Assembly: GCA_027349605.1 (NCBI GenBank)
Contig: DAIEMM010000330.1
Coordinates: forward strand, 1-12,810
Direction of reading: 5' to 3'
DNA length: 12,810 nt
From: Anaeromyxobacteraceae bacterium
GTDB taxonomy: Bacteria; Myxococcota; Myxococcia; Myxococcales; Anaeromyxobacteraceae
Below are positions 6,336 through 12,660 of the stretch, one piece after another; position 1 is the first letter of the stretch; each line of letters opens with the position of its first letter. The position numbers and the translations under genes were made by a program. The notes under the pieces were generated by a model, which made no database searches, had not been told where the DNA came from, and saw only the letters and a list, made by a program, of their open reading frames with translations.

Positions 6336-8996
6336 ATGGGAAAGCAGAAGGGCAACCGGAAGTCCGAGAAGAGCCGGGACGGGGGCTCCGGGAAGACGGG
6401 AATGGGGCGGGACATCCTCGCCGTCGCGCTCCTCGCGCTCGGCACCGCGCTCGCCATCGCGCTCGTCACCTTCTCGGCGCTCGACGGCCAGCTCATCGCC
6501 CACGGGGTCGCCCCCGCCTCGAACCTCGTCGGTCCGGTGGGCCATCACGTGGCCCGGGCCCTCTACCAGGTGCTCGGCTACTCCGCCCTCGTCCTCCCGG
6601 TGGCCCTGGTCGTCACCGCCATCGCACTCTTCCGCGGCCAGTCGCCACGCGTGACCCTCGTCGGTTCCGCCGCCTACGCCGTCCTCACCGCCTCGGTCGC
6701 CACCCTCGCCCACCTCTTCCTCTCCGGCCGCGGGCTCTCGAGCTTCGCCCCGGGCGGCATCGTGGGACGGCTGCTCTGCACCCGCGCGGAGATGCTCATC
6801 GGCCCGGTCGGAACCGCGCTCGTGGTCGGGGCCGGCGCGGTGGTGGCGCTCATCGTGGCCACCGACGTGAAGGTCCAGAAGGTCTGGGGCGTCACCTGGG
6901 CCGCCCTCCGCTCCGGCTGGAACTGGTCGGTCCACCGGCTGGCGCTGGCGATCGACCGCCACCGCGCCGCGGTGGCGGAGATGCGCGCCGAGGAGGCAGC
7001 CGAGCGTGCCCGCGAGGACGAGCTCGAGGCCTCCGCCGTGATCGAGGCCGCCTCCGGCGAGGAGCGGGAGGGGCGGGCCATGGCCGGCGCCCTGGTCCGG
7101 GAGAAGAAGCGCGGGCGGCTCGACGACGAGCCCGCCTGGGCCACCTCCGAGGAGGAGGAGGAGGAGGCGCTGCCCCGGCGACGCCGTCGCGGGAAGGACG
7201 AGAAGGGCGAGGCGCCCGTTCCCGGCCCGCTCCCGCTCGTGGTCGCGGCGGTCCCTCCCGAGCCCACGCCCGACCCGCTGCCTCTCGAGTCCGGTCCGGC
7301 CCGCCCGGAGATCGTGGTCTCGGCGGCCATGCAGGAACGGGGCAAGAAGAAGAAGTCCAAGGACGTGCCCGAGTTCGCCTTCATGCAGTCGGGGGAGGTC
7401 TTCCAGCTCCCCTCGGTCGGGCTGCTGACGCGCCACGAGCAGCCCAAGGGCGAGCTCGACGAGGCGGGCATGCAGAAGGTGGCCGAGATCATCGTCTCGA
7501 CCCTGCGGCAGCACGGGGTCGACGGCGCCATCCGGCACATCCGGCCGGGGCCGGTGGTCACGCTCTACGAGTTCATGCCGGTGGCGGGGGTGAAGCTCTC
7601 GAGGATCGAGAACCTCGACAAGGAGCTCACCATGGCGCTCTCGGCGACGCGCATCCGCATCATCGCGCCCATCCCCGGCAAGGGCGTGGTGGGCATCGAG
7701 GTGCCGAACCGGGACCGCGCCACCGTCTACCTGCGCGACGTCATCGAGTGCGACGCCTTCGACCGCGCCACCGGGCTCCTTCCGCTGGCGCTCGGCAAGA
7801 ACATCGAGGGCATCCCGTACTGCGTGGATCTCCAGAAGATGCCGCACCTGCTCATCGCCGGCACCACCGGCGCCGGCAAGTCGGTCGGCCTGAACACCAT
7901 GATCCTCTCGCTCCTCTACCGGCACGCGCCGGACCAGGTGCGCATGATCATGGTGGACCCGAAGATGACCGAGCTCTCCATCTACGAGGACATCCCGCAC
8001 CTGCTCCTCCCGGTGGTGACCGATCCGCAGAAGGCGGCCCGGGCGCTGCAGTGGGCCGTCGACGAGATGGAGCGGCGCACCCAGATCCTGGCCGACACCG
8101 GCTCGAAGGACCTCAAGTCCTACAACGCCAAGGTGGAGAAGCTGCGCGCCGAGGGGCGCACCTTCGGCGACCAGGACGAGCCGCCGCCCAGGAAGCTGCT
8201 CGTCGTCGACGTGACCGAGGGCGAGACGGAGGAGGAGGCCGCGGAGCGCCTCGCGCGCGAGGAGCAGGTTCCCCTCTTCGAGGACCCGACCCGGGCCCCG
8301 GTTCCCGGCGAGAAGAAGGCCCCCCAGAAGCTCCCCTACATGGTGGTGGTCATCGACGAGCTGGCCGACCTCATGATGACCGCGCCGCGCGAGGTGGAGA
8401 TCTCGCTGGCCCGACTGGCCCAGAAGGCCCGCGCCACCGGCATCCACCTCATCGTGGCCACGCAGCGCCCCTCCACCGACGTGATCACCGGGATGATCAA
8501 GAACAACTTCCCGGCCCGCATCAGCTTCCGGCTGGCCTCGCGCCACGACTCGACCACCATCATCAACGGCCCGGGCGCCGAGGCGCTGCTCGGCGACGGC
8601 GACATGCTGGTCCTCACCGCCACCCAGCCGGTCACCCGCGTGCAGGGCGCCTTCGTCTCCGAGGAGGAGATCGCCGGCGTGGTCGGGTTCCTGAAGCAGC
8701 AGGGCCGTCCGGTCTTCGACGACTCGATCCTCAAGGCGCGCGACGGCTCGGGCGATTCCCGGCGCGACGACGACGAGGACGACCCGGTCTACGACGAGGC
8801 GCTGGCGCTGGTCTCCCGCATGGAGGAGGTGTCGGTCTCCAAGCTCCAGCGGGAGATGCGGCTCGGCTACAACAAGGCCGCCAAGATCGTCGAGCGCATG
8901 GAGCGCGAGGGCGTGGTGGGCCCGGCCAACGGCGTGAAGCCGCGCCAGGTCCTCATCCGTCCGGCGGGCGAGATGAGCGCGATGCCGAACGTCTAG
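6336..8996 (+). CDS. ftsK: FtsK/SpoIIIE DNA translocase
   Basis: An 886-aa septal DNA pump that moves chromosome termini through the closing septum and helps resolve dimers. Four membrane helices occupy about residues 26-46, 78-99, 105-129 and 153-176. A charged linker follows (about 210-345, including six consecutive Glu at 272-277 and runs of Arg and Lys). The alpha domain starts near 350 (FMQSGEVFQLPSVGLL). The RecA-like motor has Walker A GTTGAGKS (509-516), VDPKMTELSIYEDIPHLL and Walker B VVVIDELADLM (670-680), then ATQRPSTDVITG. The gamma winged helix for DNA-orientation motifs lies at about 817-874 (VSVSKLQREMRLGYNKAAKIVERME). The segment between the Walker motifs (about 600-665) is longer and more acidic than in E. 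coli FtsK. The ATG at 6336 has GAGG four bases upstream; a longer in-frame start at 6249 would overlap the palindromes. Confidence 0.97.
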   Translation: MGKQKGNRKSEKSRDGGSGKTGMGRDILAVALLALGTALAIALVTFSALDGQLIAHGVAPASNLVGPVGHHVARALYQVLGYSALVLPVALVVTAIALFRGQSPRVTLVGSAAYAVLTASVATLAHLFLSGRGLSSFAPGGIVGRLLCTRAEMLIGPVGTALVVGAGAVVALIVATDVKVQKVWGVTWAALRSGWNWSVHRLALAIDRHRAAVAEMRAEEAAERAREDELEASAVIEAASGEEREGRAMAGALVREKKRGRLDDEPAWATSEEEEEEALPRRRRRGKDEKGEAPVPGPLPLVVAAVPPEPTPDPLPLESGPARPEIVVSAAMQERGKKKKSKDVPEFAFMQSGEVFQLPSVGLLTRHEQPKGELDEAGMQKVAEIIVSTLRQHGVDGAIRHIRPGPVVTLYEFMPVAGVKLSRIENLDKELTMALSATRIRIIAPIPGKGVVGIEVPNRDRATVYLRDVIECDAFDRATGLLPLALGKNIEGIPYCVDLQKMPHLLIAGTTGAGKSVGLNTMILSLLYRHAPDQVRMIMVDPKMTELSIYEDIPHLLLPVVTDPQKAARALQWAVDEMERRTQILADTGSKDLKSYNAKVEKLRAEGRTFGDQDEPPPRKLLVVDVTEGETEEEAAERLAREEQVPLFEDPTRAPVPGEKKAPQKLPYMVVVIDELADLMMTAPREVEISLARLAQKARATGIHLIVATQRPSTDVITGMIKNNFPARISFRLASRHDSTTIINGPGAEALLGDGDMLVLTATQPVTRVQGAFVSEEEIAGVVGFLKQQGRPVFDDSILKARDGSGDSRRDDDEDDPVYDEALALVSRMEEVSVSKLQREMRLGYNKAAKIVERMEREGVVGPANGVKPRQVLIRPAGEMSAMPNV

Positions 8997-9618
8997 GGCG
9001 CCGCGCCCCCGACGCCAGGCGCGACTCCTCCCCGCGCAGCATCCTGCGGATGTTGGAGCGGTGGCGGACGACGATCACGGCGAGCACCACCAGCGCCACC
9101 CGGGTGACCGGGGCGTACTTTCCGTGCGCGTAGGCCGCGCCGCCTGCGAGCACCAGGGCCGCGGCCATGGAGCTCACCGAGACCACCCGGGTGGACGCGA
9201 AGGCGATGGCGAACGTCGCCGCGGCGAGGAGCGTGAGACCGGGGGCGAGCACCACGAAGGCGCCGAAGGCGGTGGCCACCCCCTTGCCTCCCCGGAGGCG
9301 GAGCCAGACCGGGAAGACGTGTCCCAGGAAGGCCGCGAGACCGGCCGCGGCCGGCCAGGCGCCGTCGTGAGCCTCCCCGAGCGCCAGCGCCGTCGCCGCC
9401 ACCGGGACGCCCCCCTTGGCTGCGTCGAGCAGCAGCGTGAGCACGCCCAGGCCCTTGCCCGCCGTGCGGGCCACGTTGGTGGCGCCGATGTTTCCCGACC
9501 CGGCCGCGCGGACGTCCACCCCCGCGAAGATCCGCCCGAGCAGGAGCCCGAACGGGATCGAGCCGGCCAGGTAGCTCGCGGCGACGAGCAGGAATCCCAG
9601 CCGCTCCTCGCCGGTCAC
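8953..9618 (-). CDS. plsY: glycerol-3-phosphate acyltransferase PlsY
   Basis: A 221-aa polytopic inner-membrane enzyme that transfers the acyl group from acyl-phosphate to glycerol-3-phosphate, the first committed step of phospholipid synthesis. The three conserved cytoplasmic motifs are present: GSGNIGATNVAR (40-51), GHVFPVWLRLRGGKGVAT (99-116) and RHRSNIRRMLRGEE (185-198). The N-terminal LAGSIPFG (18-25) is also typical. Several hydrophobic segments lie between them. The GTG start overlaps the stop of the upstream DUF2752-type gene as GTGA. A basic Ser/Arg/Pro-rich tail (about 199-221) extends beyond the last motif, and its final 44 bases are antisense to the end of ftsK. The tail is probably a non-conserved run-on. 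Confidence 0.96.
   Translation of the reverse strand: MTGEERLGFLLVAASYLAGSIPFGLLLGRIFAGVDVRAAGSGNIGATNVARTAGKGLGVLTLLLDAAKGGVPVAATALALGEAHDGAWPAAAGLAAFLGHVFPVWLRLRGGKGVATAFGAFVVLAPGLTLLAAATFAIAFASTRVVSVSSMAAALVLAGGAAYAHGKYAPVTRVALVVLAVIVVRHRSNIRRMLRGEESRLASGARRPRRSASRSSRPPDG
8996..9008. terminator. GC-rich hairpin at the ftsK/plsY convergent junction
   Basis: GGGCG (8996-9000), loop CCG and CGCCC (9004-9008) form a compact stem that begins with the last base of the ftsK stop codon. There is no T-run after it on the plus strand, so it is not a classical intrinsic terminator. It could pause polymerase or protect the ftsK mRNA 3' end. Confidence 0.25.
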
Positions 9619-10031
9619 GGTGCGCCCCGCACCGCGGTCGCGCGGAGGAGCATCCACGCCCAGTTGACGGCGGCGGCGCTCACCACGCCCACCGCCATGG
9701 CGCGCCAGGCTCCCTGGGAGAGGCGCGGCCAGGGGATTCCCGCGGCCAGGCGGGCGAGGTCGAGGAGGGCGTAGAGCCAGGCGCCTCCGGCGACGAGCGC
9801 GCCGAGCGGGCTGGCCGCCCAGGCGCCGCCCGCGTCGGCATGGGCCAGCGCGACGAAGGCGTGGGTCATGCCGCACGAGGCGCAGGGGAGCCCGGTGAGC
9901 GCCCGGAACGTGCACTCGGAGGGAAAGGCGAGGACCGGGGCGAAGCGCGCGACCAGGAAGGAGAGGACGGCGACGGCCGCGAAGGCCTCGGGGATCCCGG
10001 GACGTCGGCGGCTGAGCCCGTCCCGCTGCAT
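9615..10031 (-). CDS. DUF2752-type membrane protein (138 aa)
   Basis: A small membrane protein with the signature of the DUF2752 family: C40-TFRALTGLPCASCGMTHAFVALAHAD, with C50, C53 and GMT at 54-56. Likely helices lie at about 16-36, 72-93 and 110-130. The family has no established biochemical role, and its members are often found beside other membrane or zinc-ribbon genes. The ATG start is preceded by GGGAG (10040-10044) at eight bases, which spans the stop region of the Yip1-type gene; the two genes are separated by four bases. Its TGA stop overlaps the plsY GTG start, so it should be co-translated with plsY. Confidence 0.88.
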   Translation of the reverse strand: MQRDGLSRRRPGIPEAFAAVAVLSFLVARFAPVLAFPSECTFRALTGLPCASCGMTHAFVALAHADAGGAWAASPLGALVAGGAWLYALLDLARLAAGIPWPRLSQGAWRAMAVGVVSAAAVNWAWMLLRATAVRGAP

Positions 10032-10035
10032 CGAC

Positions 10036-10932
10036 CTAGCTCCCGTGGATCTTCAGGCTGGAGAATCCGGCGACGAACATCCAGGCCACGGCGCAGCAGC
10101 AGGCGCAGACGGCGAGGAAGGGGAGCAAGAGCGCCGTCCAGGCCTTCCCGTTCGTGGTCAGCTGCGCCTCGCGGAACCCGATGGCGGCGGCGAAGCCGAA
10201 CCAGACCGCTCCCACCAGGTTGGCGAGCCCGGGAACCGGGGCGGCCCCGATGAGCAGCGCGCCGGAGGCGTAACCCACCACGGTGAGCGTGGCCTCGAAG
10301 CCCCGCGAGGCCGCGCCGAGGACGAGCAGGCCCATGTGGTAGAGGGCGGCCCAGAGGAGGATCCAGACCGCGGAGATGAACGGGGCGGCCACGAGCTGCG
10401 CCACCGTCCCGACGACGGTGGCCCCGGAGATCCACTGCATCATCCAGGTGTCCTGGAACTGCGACCCCTGGGGCACCTGCTTCAGCATCTCCTCGAGCAT
10501 GCCCCGGGTGGCGGCGCCCATGATCGCGCCGTAGAGGGTCTGGAACCAGCTCGCCAGGGTCATGGCGACGACGCCGAAGAGCACCGCCGAGCCGGGCGTG
10601 CCGATCTTCACCGAGCGGAAGAACTCGGCCGGCCGGAGGCAGGCGAGCTTCCAGGTGGAGACGTAGGTCCTGACCCAGCCCTGCGACGAGCGCAGGGCGA
10701 AGGGGGCGTCGGCCTCTCCCACGGCCCAGGGCGCTCCCGGTGCGGTGGGCGCTCCGGGCGGGGGACCGGCGGACCAGGGACCGGCAGGCGGGGCCGCCGC
10801 GGGAGGCGGCTGCGTCGGCGCGGGTGCGTCCGGGTCGGCGAGGTGGACCTGCTGGCCGCAGTGGGGACAGGGCTGGACCCCGAAGCGATCGGTGTCGAAG
10901 GTCTTCTGGCAGAAGGCGCAGCGCGCGAGCAT
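10036..10932 (-). CDS. zinc-ribbon Yip1-domain membrane protein (298 aa)
   Basis: The N-terminus is a zinc ribbon (CAFC at 5-8 and CPHC at 22-25), followed by a Pro/Ala/Gly linker (about 33-70). A Yip1-type integral membrane domain starts near residue 95 (ACLRPAEFFRSVKIGTPGSAVLFGVV). Around five hydrophobic segments are visible, at about 115-137, 168-190, 191-207, 215-250 and 264-290. The last carries a cysteine cluster, CACCC (276-280). Bacterial Yip1-domain proteins have no settled function; the ribbon is probably cytoplasmic. The ATG at 10932 gives the expected MLARCAFC start but lacks a clear Shine-Dalgarno. It lies 43 bases after the stop of the 24-aa peptide gene and four bases before the DUF2752-type gene, so it is in the middle of a minus-strand cluster. 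Confidence 0.87.
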   Translation of the reverse strand: MLARCAFCQKTFDTDRFGVQPCPHCGQQVHLADPDAPAPTQPPPAAAPPAGPWSAGPPPGAPTAPGAPWAVGEADAPFALRSSQGWVRTYVSTWKLACLRPAEFFRSVKIGTPGSAVLFGVVAMTLASWFQTLYGAIMGAATRGMLEEMLKQVPQGSQFQDTWMMQWISGATVVGTVAQLVAAPFISAVWILLWAALYHMGLLVLGAASRGFEATLTVVGYASGALLIGAAPVPGLANLVGAVWFGFAAAIGFREAQLTTNGKAWTALLLPFLAVCACCCAVAWMFVAGFSSLKIHGS

Positions 10933-10948
10933 GGGGCGGGGAGCTTAC

Positions 10949-10966
10949 CGCGGCGTCCGTGCCGCG
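10949..10966 (-). promoter_or_regulatory. hairpin in the leader of the Yip1-type gene
   Basis: A perfect 6-bp GC stem (10949-10954 with 10961-10966) encloses a 6-base loop, between the stop of the 24-aa peptide gene and the start of the Yip1-type gene. No T-run follows. It may stabilise the transcript or cause partial attenuation, but it could be chance in GC-rich DNA. Confidence 0.25.
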
Positions 10967-10975
10967 TCACCGCCG

Positions 10976-11050
10976 CTACAGCGAGGCAAGCTGGACGAGG
11001 AAGCCGATCTGGAGGACGAGGGCGAAGGCGACGATGGCGAAGTTCTTCAT
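10976..11050 (-). CDS. 24-aa hydrophobic peptide with a perfect Shine-Dalgarno
   Basis: A very short gene. It encodes MKNFAIVAFALV, then LQIGFLVQLASL and a TAG stop. After an N-terminal Lys-Asn, almost the whole peptide is one hydrophobic helix, so a single-span inner-membrane small protein is likely. The ATG (11050-11048) is preceded by AAGGAG (11058-11063) at seven bases, the best ribosome binding site in the window. It is the first gene of the minus-strand cluster leading to the Yip1-type gene and starts 84 bases from the divergent carbonic anhydrase. It is not enriched in any single amino acid, which argues against a classical attenuation leader. Family and function are unknown. Confidence 0.7.
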   Translation of the reverse strand: MKNFAIVAFALVLQIGFLVQLASL

Positions 11051-11057
11051 GGCGTTT

Positions 11058-11063
11058 CTCCTT
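11058..11063 (-). promoter_or_regulatory. AAGGAG ribosome binding site of the 24-aa peptide gene
   Basis: On the minus strand AAGGAG stands seven bases before the ATG at 11050. Most other genes here have weak or no Shine-Dalgarno motifs, so this strong site is the main support for translation of the tiny gene. Confidence 0.7.
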
Positions 11064-11134
11064 GTGCCCTCCCATACGGCGCGACGGCCGGCCTATTTCA
11101 GGTGCGGCGCTTCCATCTGGTACCCTCGGGCGGC

Positions 11135-11770
11135 ATGGCCATGGACTGCTACAAGCGGCTCCTCGCCTCCAACCAGCGCTGGGTCGCCGAGCGCATGGGC
11201 GCGCAGCCCGACTACTTCGCGCGGCTGAACGAGAACCAGGACCCCGAGTACGTCTGGATCGGGTGCTCCGACAGCCGCGTGCCCGCCGAGACCGTCACCG
11301 GGTGCCAGCCCGGCGAGCTCTTCGTCCACCGCAACGTGGCGAACCAGGTGGTCCACACCGATCTCAACATGCTCACCGTGATCTTCTACGCGGTGCAGGC
11401 GCTGCGGGTCCGGCACATCATCGTCTGCGGCCACTACGGCTGCGGCGGCGTGAAGGCCGCGATGTCGAGGCAGGATTTCGGGCTCATCAACCGCTGGCTC
11501 CAGAACATCAAGGACTGCGCCGAGCGGCACCAGGACGAGCTCTCCGCGCTCCCCGACGAGGAGGCCCGGTCGCGGCGGCTCATCGAGCTGAACGTGGTCG
11601 AGCAGGTGGACCACCTGGCCAAGACCTCGGTGATCCAGCGAGCCTGGGCGACGGAGGGGCGCCCCTGGCTCCACGGCTGGGTCTACGACATGGCCACCGG
11701 GCGGTTGAAGGAGCTCGTGCTGCGAACGTCGACCGACCTGCCTCACCGGGTGCACCGGTTCGAACCTTGA
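11135..11770 (+). CDS. can: beta-class carbonic anhydrase (type II, Can-like)
   Basis: A 211-aa cytoplasmic zinc enzyme that interconverts CO2 and bicarbonate. The zinc and catalytic residues are all present: C44, D46 and R48 in WIGCSDSRVP, and H100 and C103 in CGHYGCGG. Other family motifs are GELFVHRNVANQV, HTDLN and LHGWVYD. Trp41, Arg66 and Tyr184 correspond to the bicarbonate-pocket residues of type II beta-carbonic anhydrases (E. coli Can, H. influenzae HICA), so allosteric control by bicarbonate and pH is likely. A second ATG at 11141 is equally possible; it would make the zinc-ligand numbering identical to E. coli Can (42, 44, 98, 101). Neither start has a strong Shine-Dalgarno. It is divergent from the 24-aa peptide cluster. 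Confidence 0.96.
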   Translation: MAMDCYKRLLASNQRWVAERMGAQPDYFARLNENQDPEYVWIGCSDSRVPAETVTGCQPGELFVHRNVANQVVHTDLNMLTVIFYAVQALRVRHIIVCGHYGCGGVKAAMSRQDFGLINRWLQNIKDCAERHQDELSALPDEEARSRRLIELNVVEQVDHLAKTSVIQRAWATEGRPWLHGWVYDMATGRLKELVLRTSTDLPHRVHRFEP

Positions 11771-11777
11771 GCCCGGG

Positions 11778-11835
11778 CATGACTCCTCGGGGTCATGACG
11801 TACCTCGTACGAGTGACATTTTCCTGGAATCCAGG
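11778..11835 (+). terminator. cluster of three small hairpins downstream of the carbonic anhydrase gene
   Basis: Three adjacent inverted repeats start eight bases after the stop codon. CATGACTC/GGGTCATG has a 4-base loop (11778-11797). CGTAC/GTACG has loop CTC (11799-11811). CCTGG/CCAGG has loop AAT (11823-11835). A short TTTT (11819-11822) follows the second hairpin at a distance. This looks like a 3'-end structure for the carbonic anhydrase transcript, but no stem is followed directly by a T-run. Confidence 0.35.
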
Positions 11836-11911
11836 CATAGAGAGGTATGAGCGGGCTCGCTCGCAGCATTCAGTATTCACGAGCAGGTTCGAATGGTTAG
11901 AGGATTCTAAG

Positions 11912-12517
11912 GTGCGGTTCCGTTGCGATAGCTGCCAGCGCGTCTACGTCGTCTCCCAGGAACTCTCGGGTCGTGCCTTCCGGATGAAGTGCAAGACCTG
12001 TGGGGCGACGATCTCCGTCCGTCCGGGGGCCGAGACGCCGGAGACGGCCCAGAGCCATCCCGTCGTCCGGGCGGCACCTCCACCTCCGCCCCCGAGGCAG
12101 GCCCCGATGCTTGCGGCGCTTGCACCGGTGGCGCCCCCGGCGGAGGCGAGACGATCCGTCGTCGTCGAGCCCCTCCGGAGCGACCCGCCCCGCCGGGAAG
12201 CGGCGCCCGTCCGGCGCGCCCAGCCGAGCCGGCAGTCGGCGAATGCCTGGAAGATGGAGCCCGACCCCGCTCCGGCGGCTCGAACGGTACCGACCCTCGT
12301 TCCCGCGGTCGCCCCCGTCGAGCCGCCCCCGCCGAGGCACCGGCGGAGGACGGTGCCGCGCAGGGCCTCGCTCGTTCCCACCTTCGTGCTGAGCGCGATC
12401 CTGGCGCTGGTGGTGGCCGCCTCGGTCTACTTCGGCCGGGATCCCGCGCCGGACCTCCGGACGGATCAGGTCGAGCGGATCGCCGGGAAGCCTTCCACGC
12501 CGCCCCGCGGTGACTAG
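11912..12517 (+). CDS. MJ0042-type zinc-ribbon single-pass membrane protein (201 aa)
   Basis: The N-terminus is an MJ0042-type zinc ribbon (CDSC at 5-8, CKTC at 27-30, with VYVV and GATISVRPG around it). A long Pro/Ala/Arg-rich linker follows (about 40-150), then one membrane helix at about 153-174 (LVPTFVLSAILALVVAASVYFG) preceded by basic residues (RHRRRTVPRR). A short C-terminal tail would lie outside. The ribbon should be cytoplasmic; the function is unknown, probably regulatory or scaffolding. GTG at 11912 is chosen because AGAGGA (11899-11904) sits seven bases upstream and the ribbon then starts MRFRC, as in related proteins. The upstream ATG at 11795 lies in a hairpin without a Shine-Dalgarno. 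The stop TAG is the first three bases of the 12515-12660 hairpin element. Confidence 0.85.
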   Translation: MRFRCDSCQRVYVVSQELSGRAFRMKCKTCGATISVRPGAETPETAQSHPVVRAAPPPPPPRQAPMLAALAPVAPPAEARRSVVVEPLRSDPPRREAAPVRRAQPSRQSANAWKMEPDPAPAARTVPTLVPAVAPVEPPPPRHRRRTVPRRASLVPTFVLSAILALVVAASVYFGRDPAPDLRTDQVERIAGKPSTPPRGD

Positions 12518-12660
12518 AGCGCATCCCACGACCCCCGGCCGTCGCGAGGCGAAGCAGTCCGTCGCCGAGGGGGGCGCCCGAGGAGCGGACCGACGAGGCC
12601 GCCTCCCGCAGGCAGGAATGCTTCGCCGCAGCAGGCTGCGGGGTTGCGGGATGCGCTCTA
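12515..12660. mobile_element. 146-bp palindromic MITE-like element B between convergent genes
   Basis: This is a long imperfect hairpin bounded by TA. The outer arms (12515-12535 and 12640-12660) pair over 21 positions: 19 Watson-Crick, one G-U and one mismatch. An inner 8-bp stem joins 12549-12556 and 12619-12626. It shares four internal words in the same order with the element at 2174-2354: CGCGAGGCGA (12543), GCGCCCGAGGAG (12574), CGACGAGGCCGC (12591) and TCGCCGCAGC (12623). The arm ends are only loosely alike (9 of the first 13 bases, starting TAG). Both ends serve as TAG stop codons, for the plus-strand zinc-ribbon gene and for the minus-strand nuoK. No convincing gene is inside. It could also act as a bidirectional transcription barrier. 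Confidence 0.7.

Noticed and set aside
7149..7166. Six tandem GAG codons in ftsK, a possible slippage tract
   Set aside because: In-frame trinucleotide repeat inside an acidic linker. Changes would only alter Glu number, with no sign of a switch.
5754..8546. 930-codon open frame on the minus strand antisense to ftsK
   Set aside because: Low-complexity composition typical of the antisense of GC-rich genes; it has no domains, and both true genes are clearly identified.
5684..9133. 1149-codon open frame on the plus strand overlapping ftsK in another frame
   Set aside because: It is Arg/Gly/His-rich with no family motifs, and ftsK in the correct frame shows all expected motifs. Long shadow frames are normal at this GC content.
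11051..11134. Promoters in the divergent region between the 24-aa peptide and the carbonic anhydrase genes
   Set aside because: No -35/-10 pair with acceptable spacing was found on either strand. Only a GGCCGGCC palindrome (11086-11093) stands out, and that is common in GC-rich DNA.
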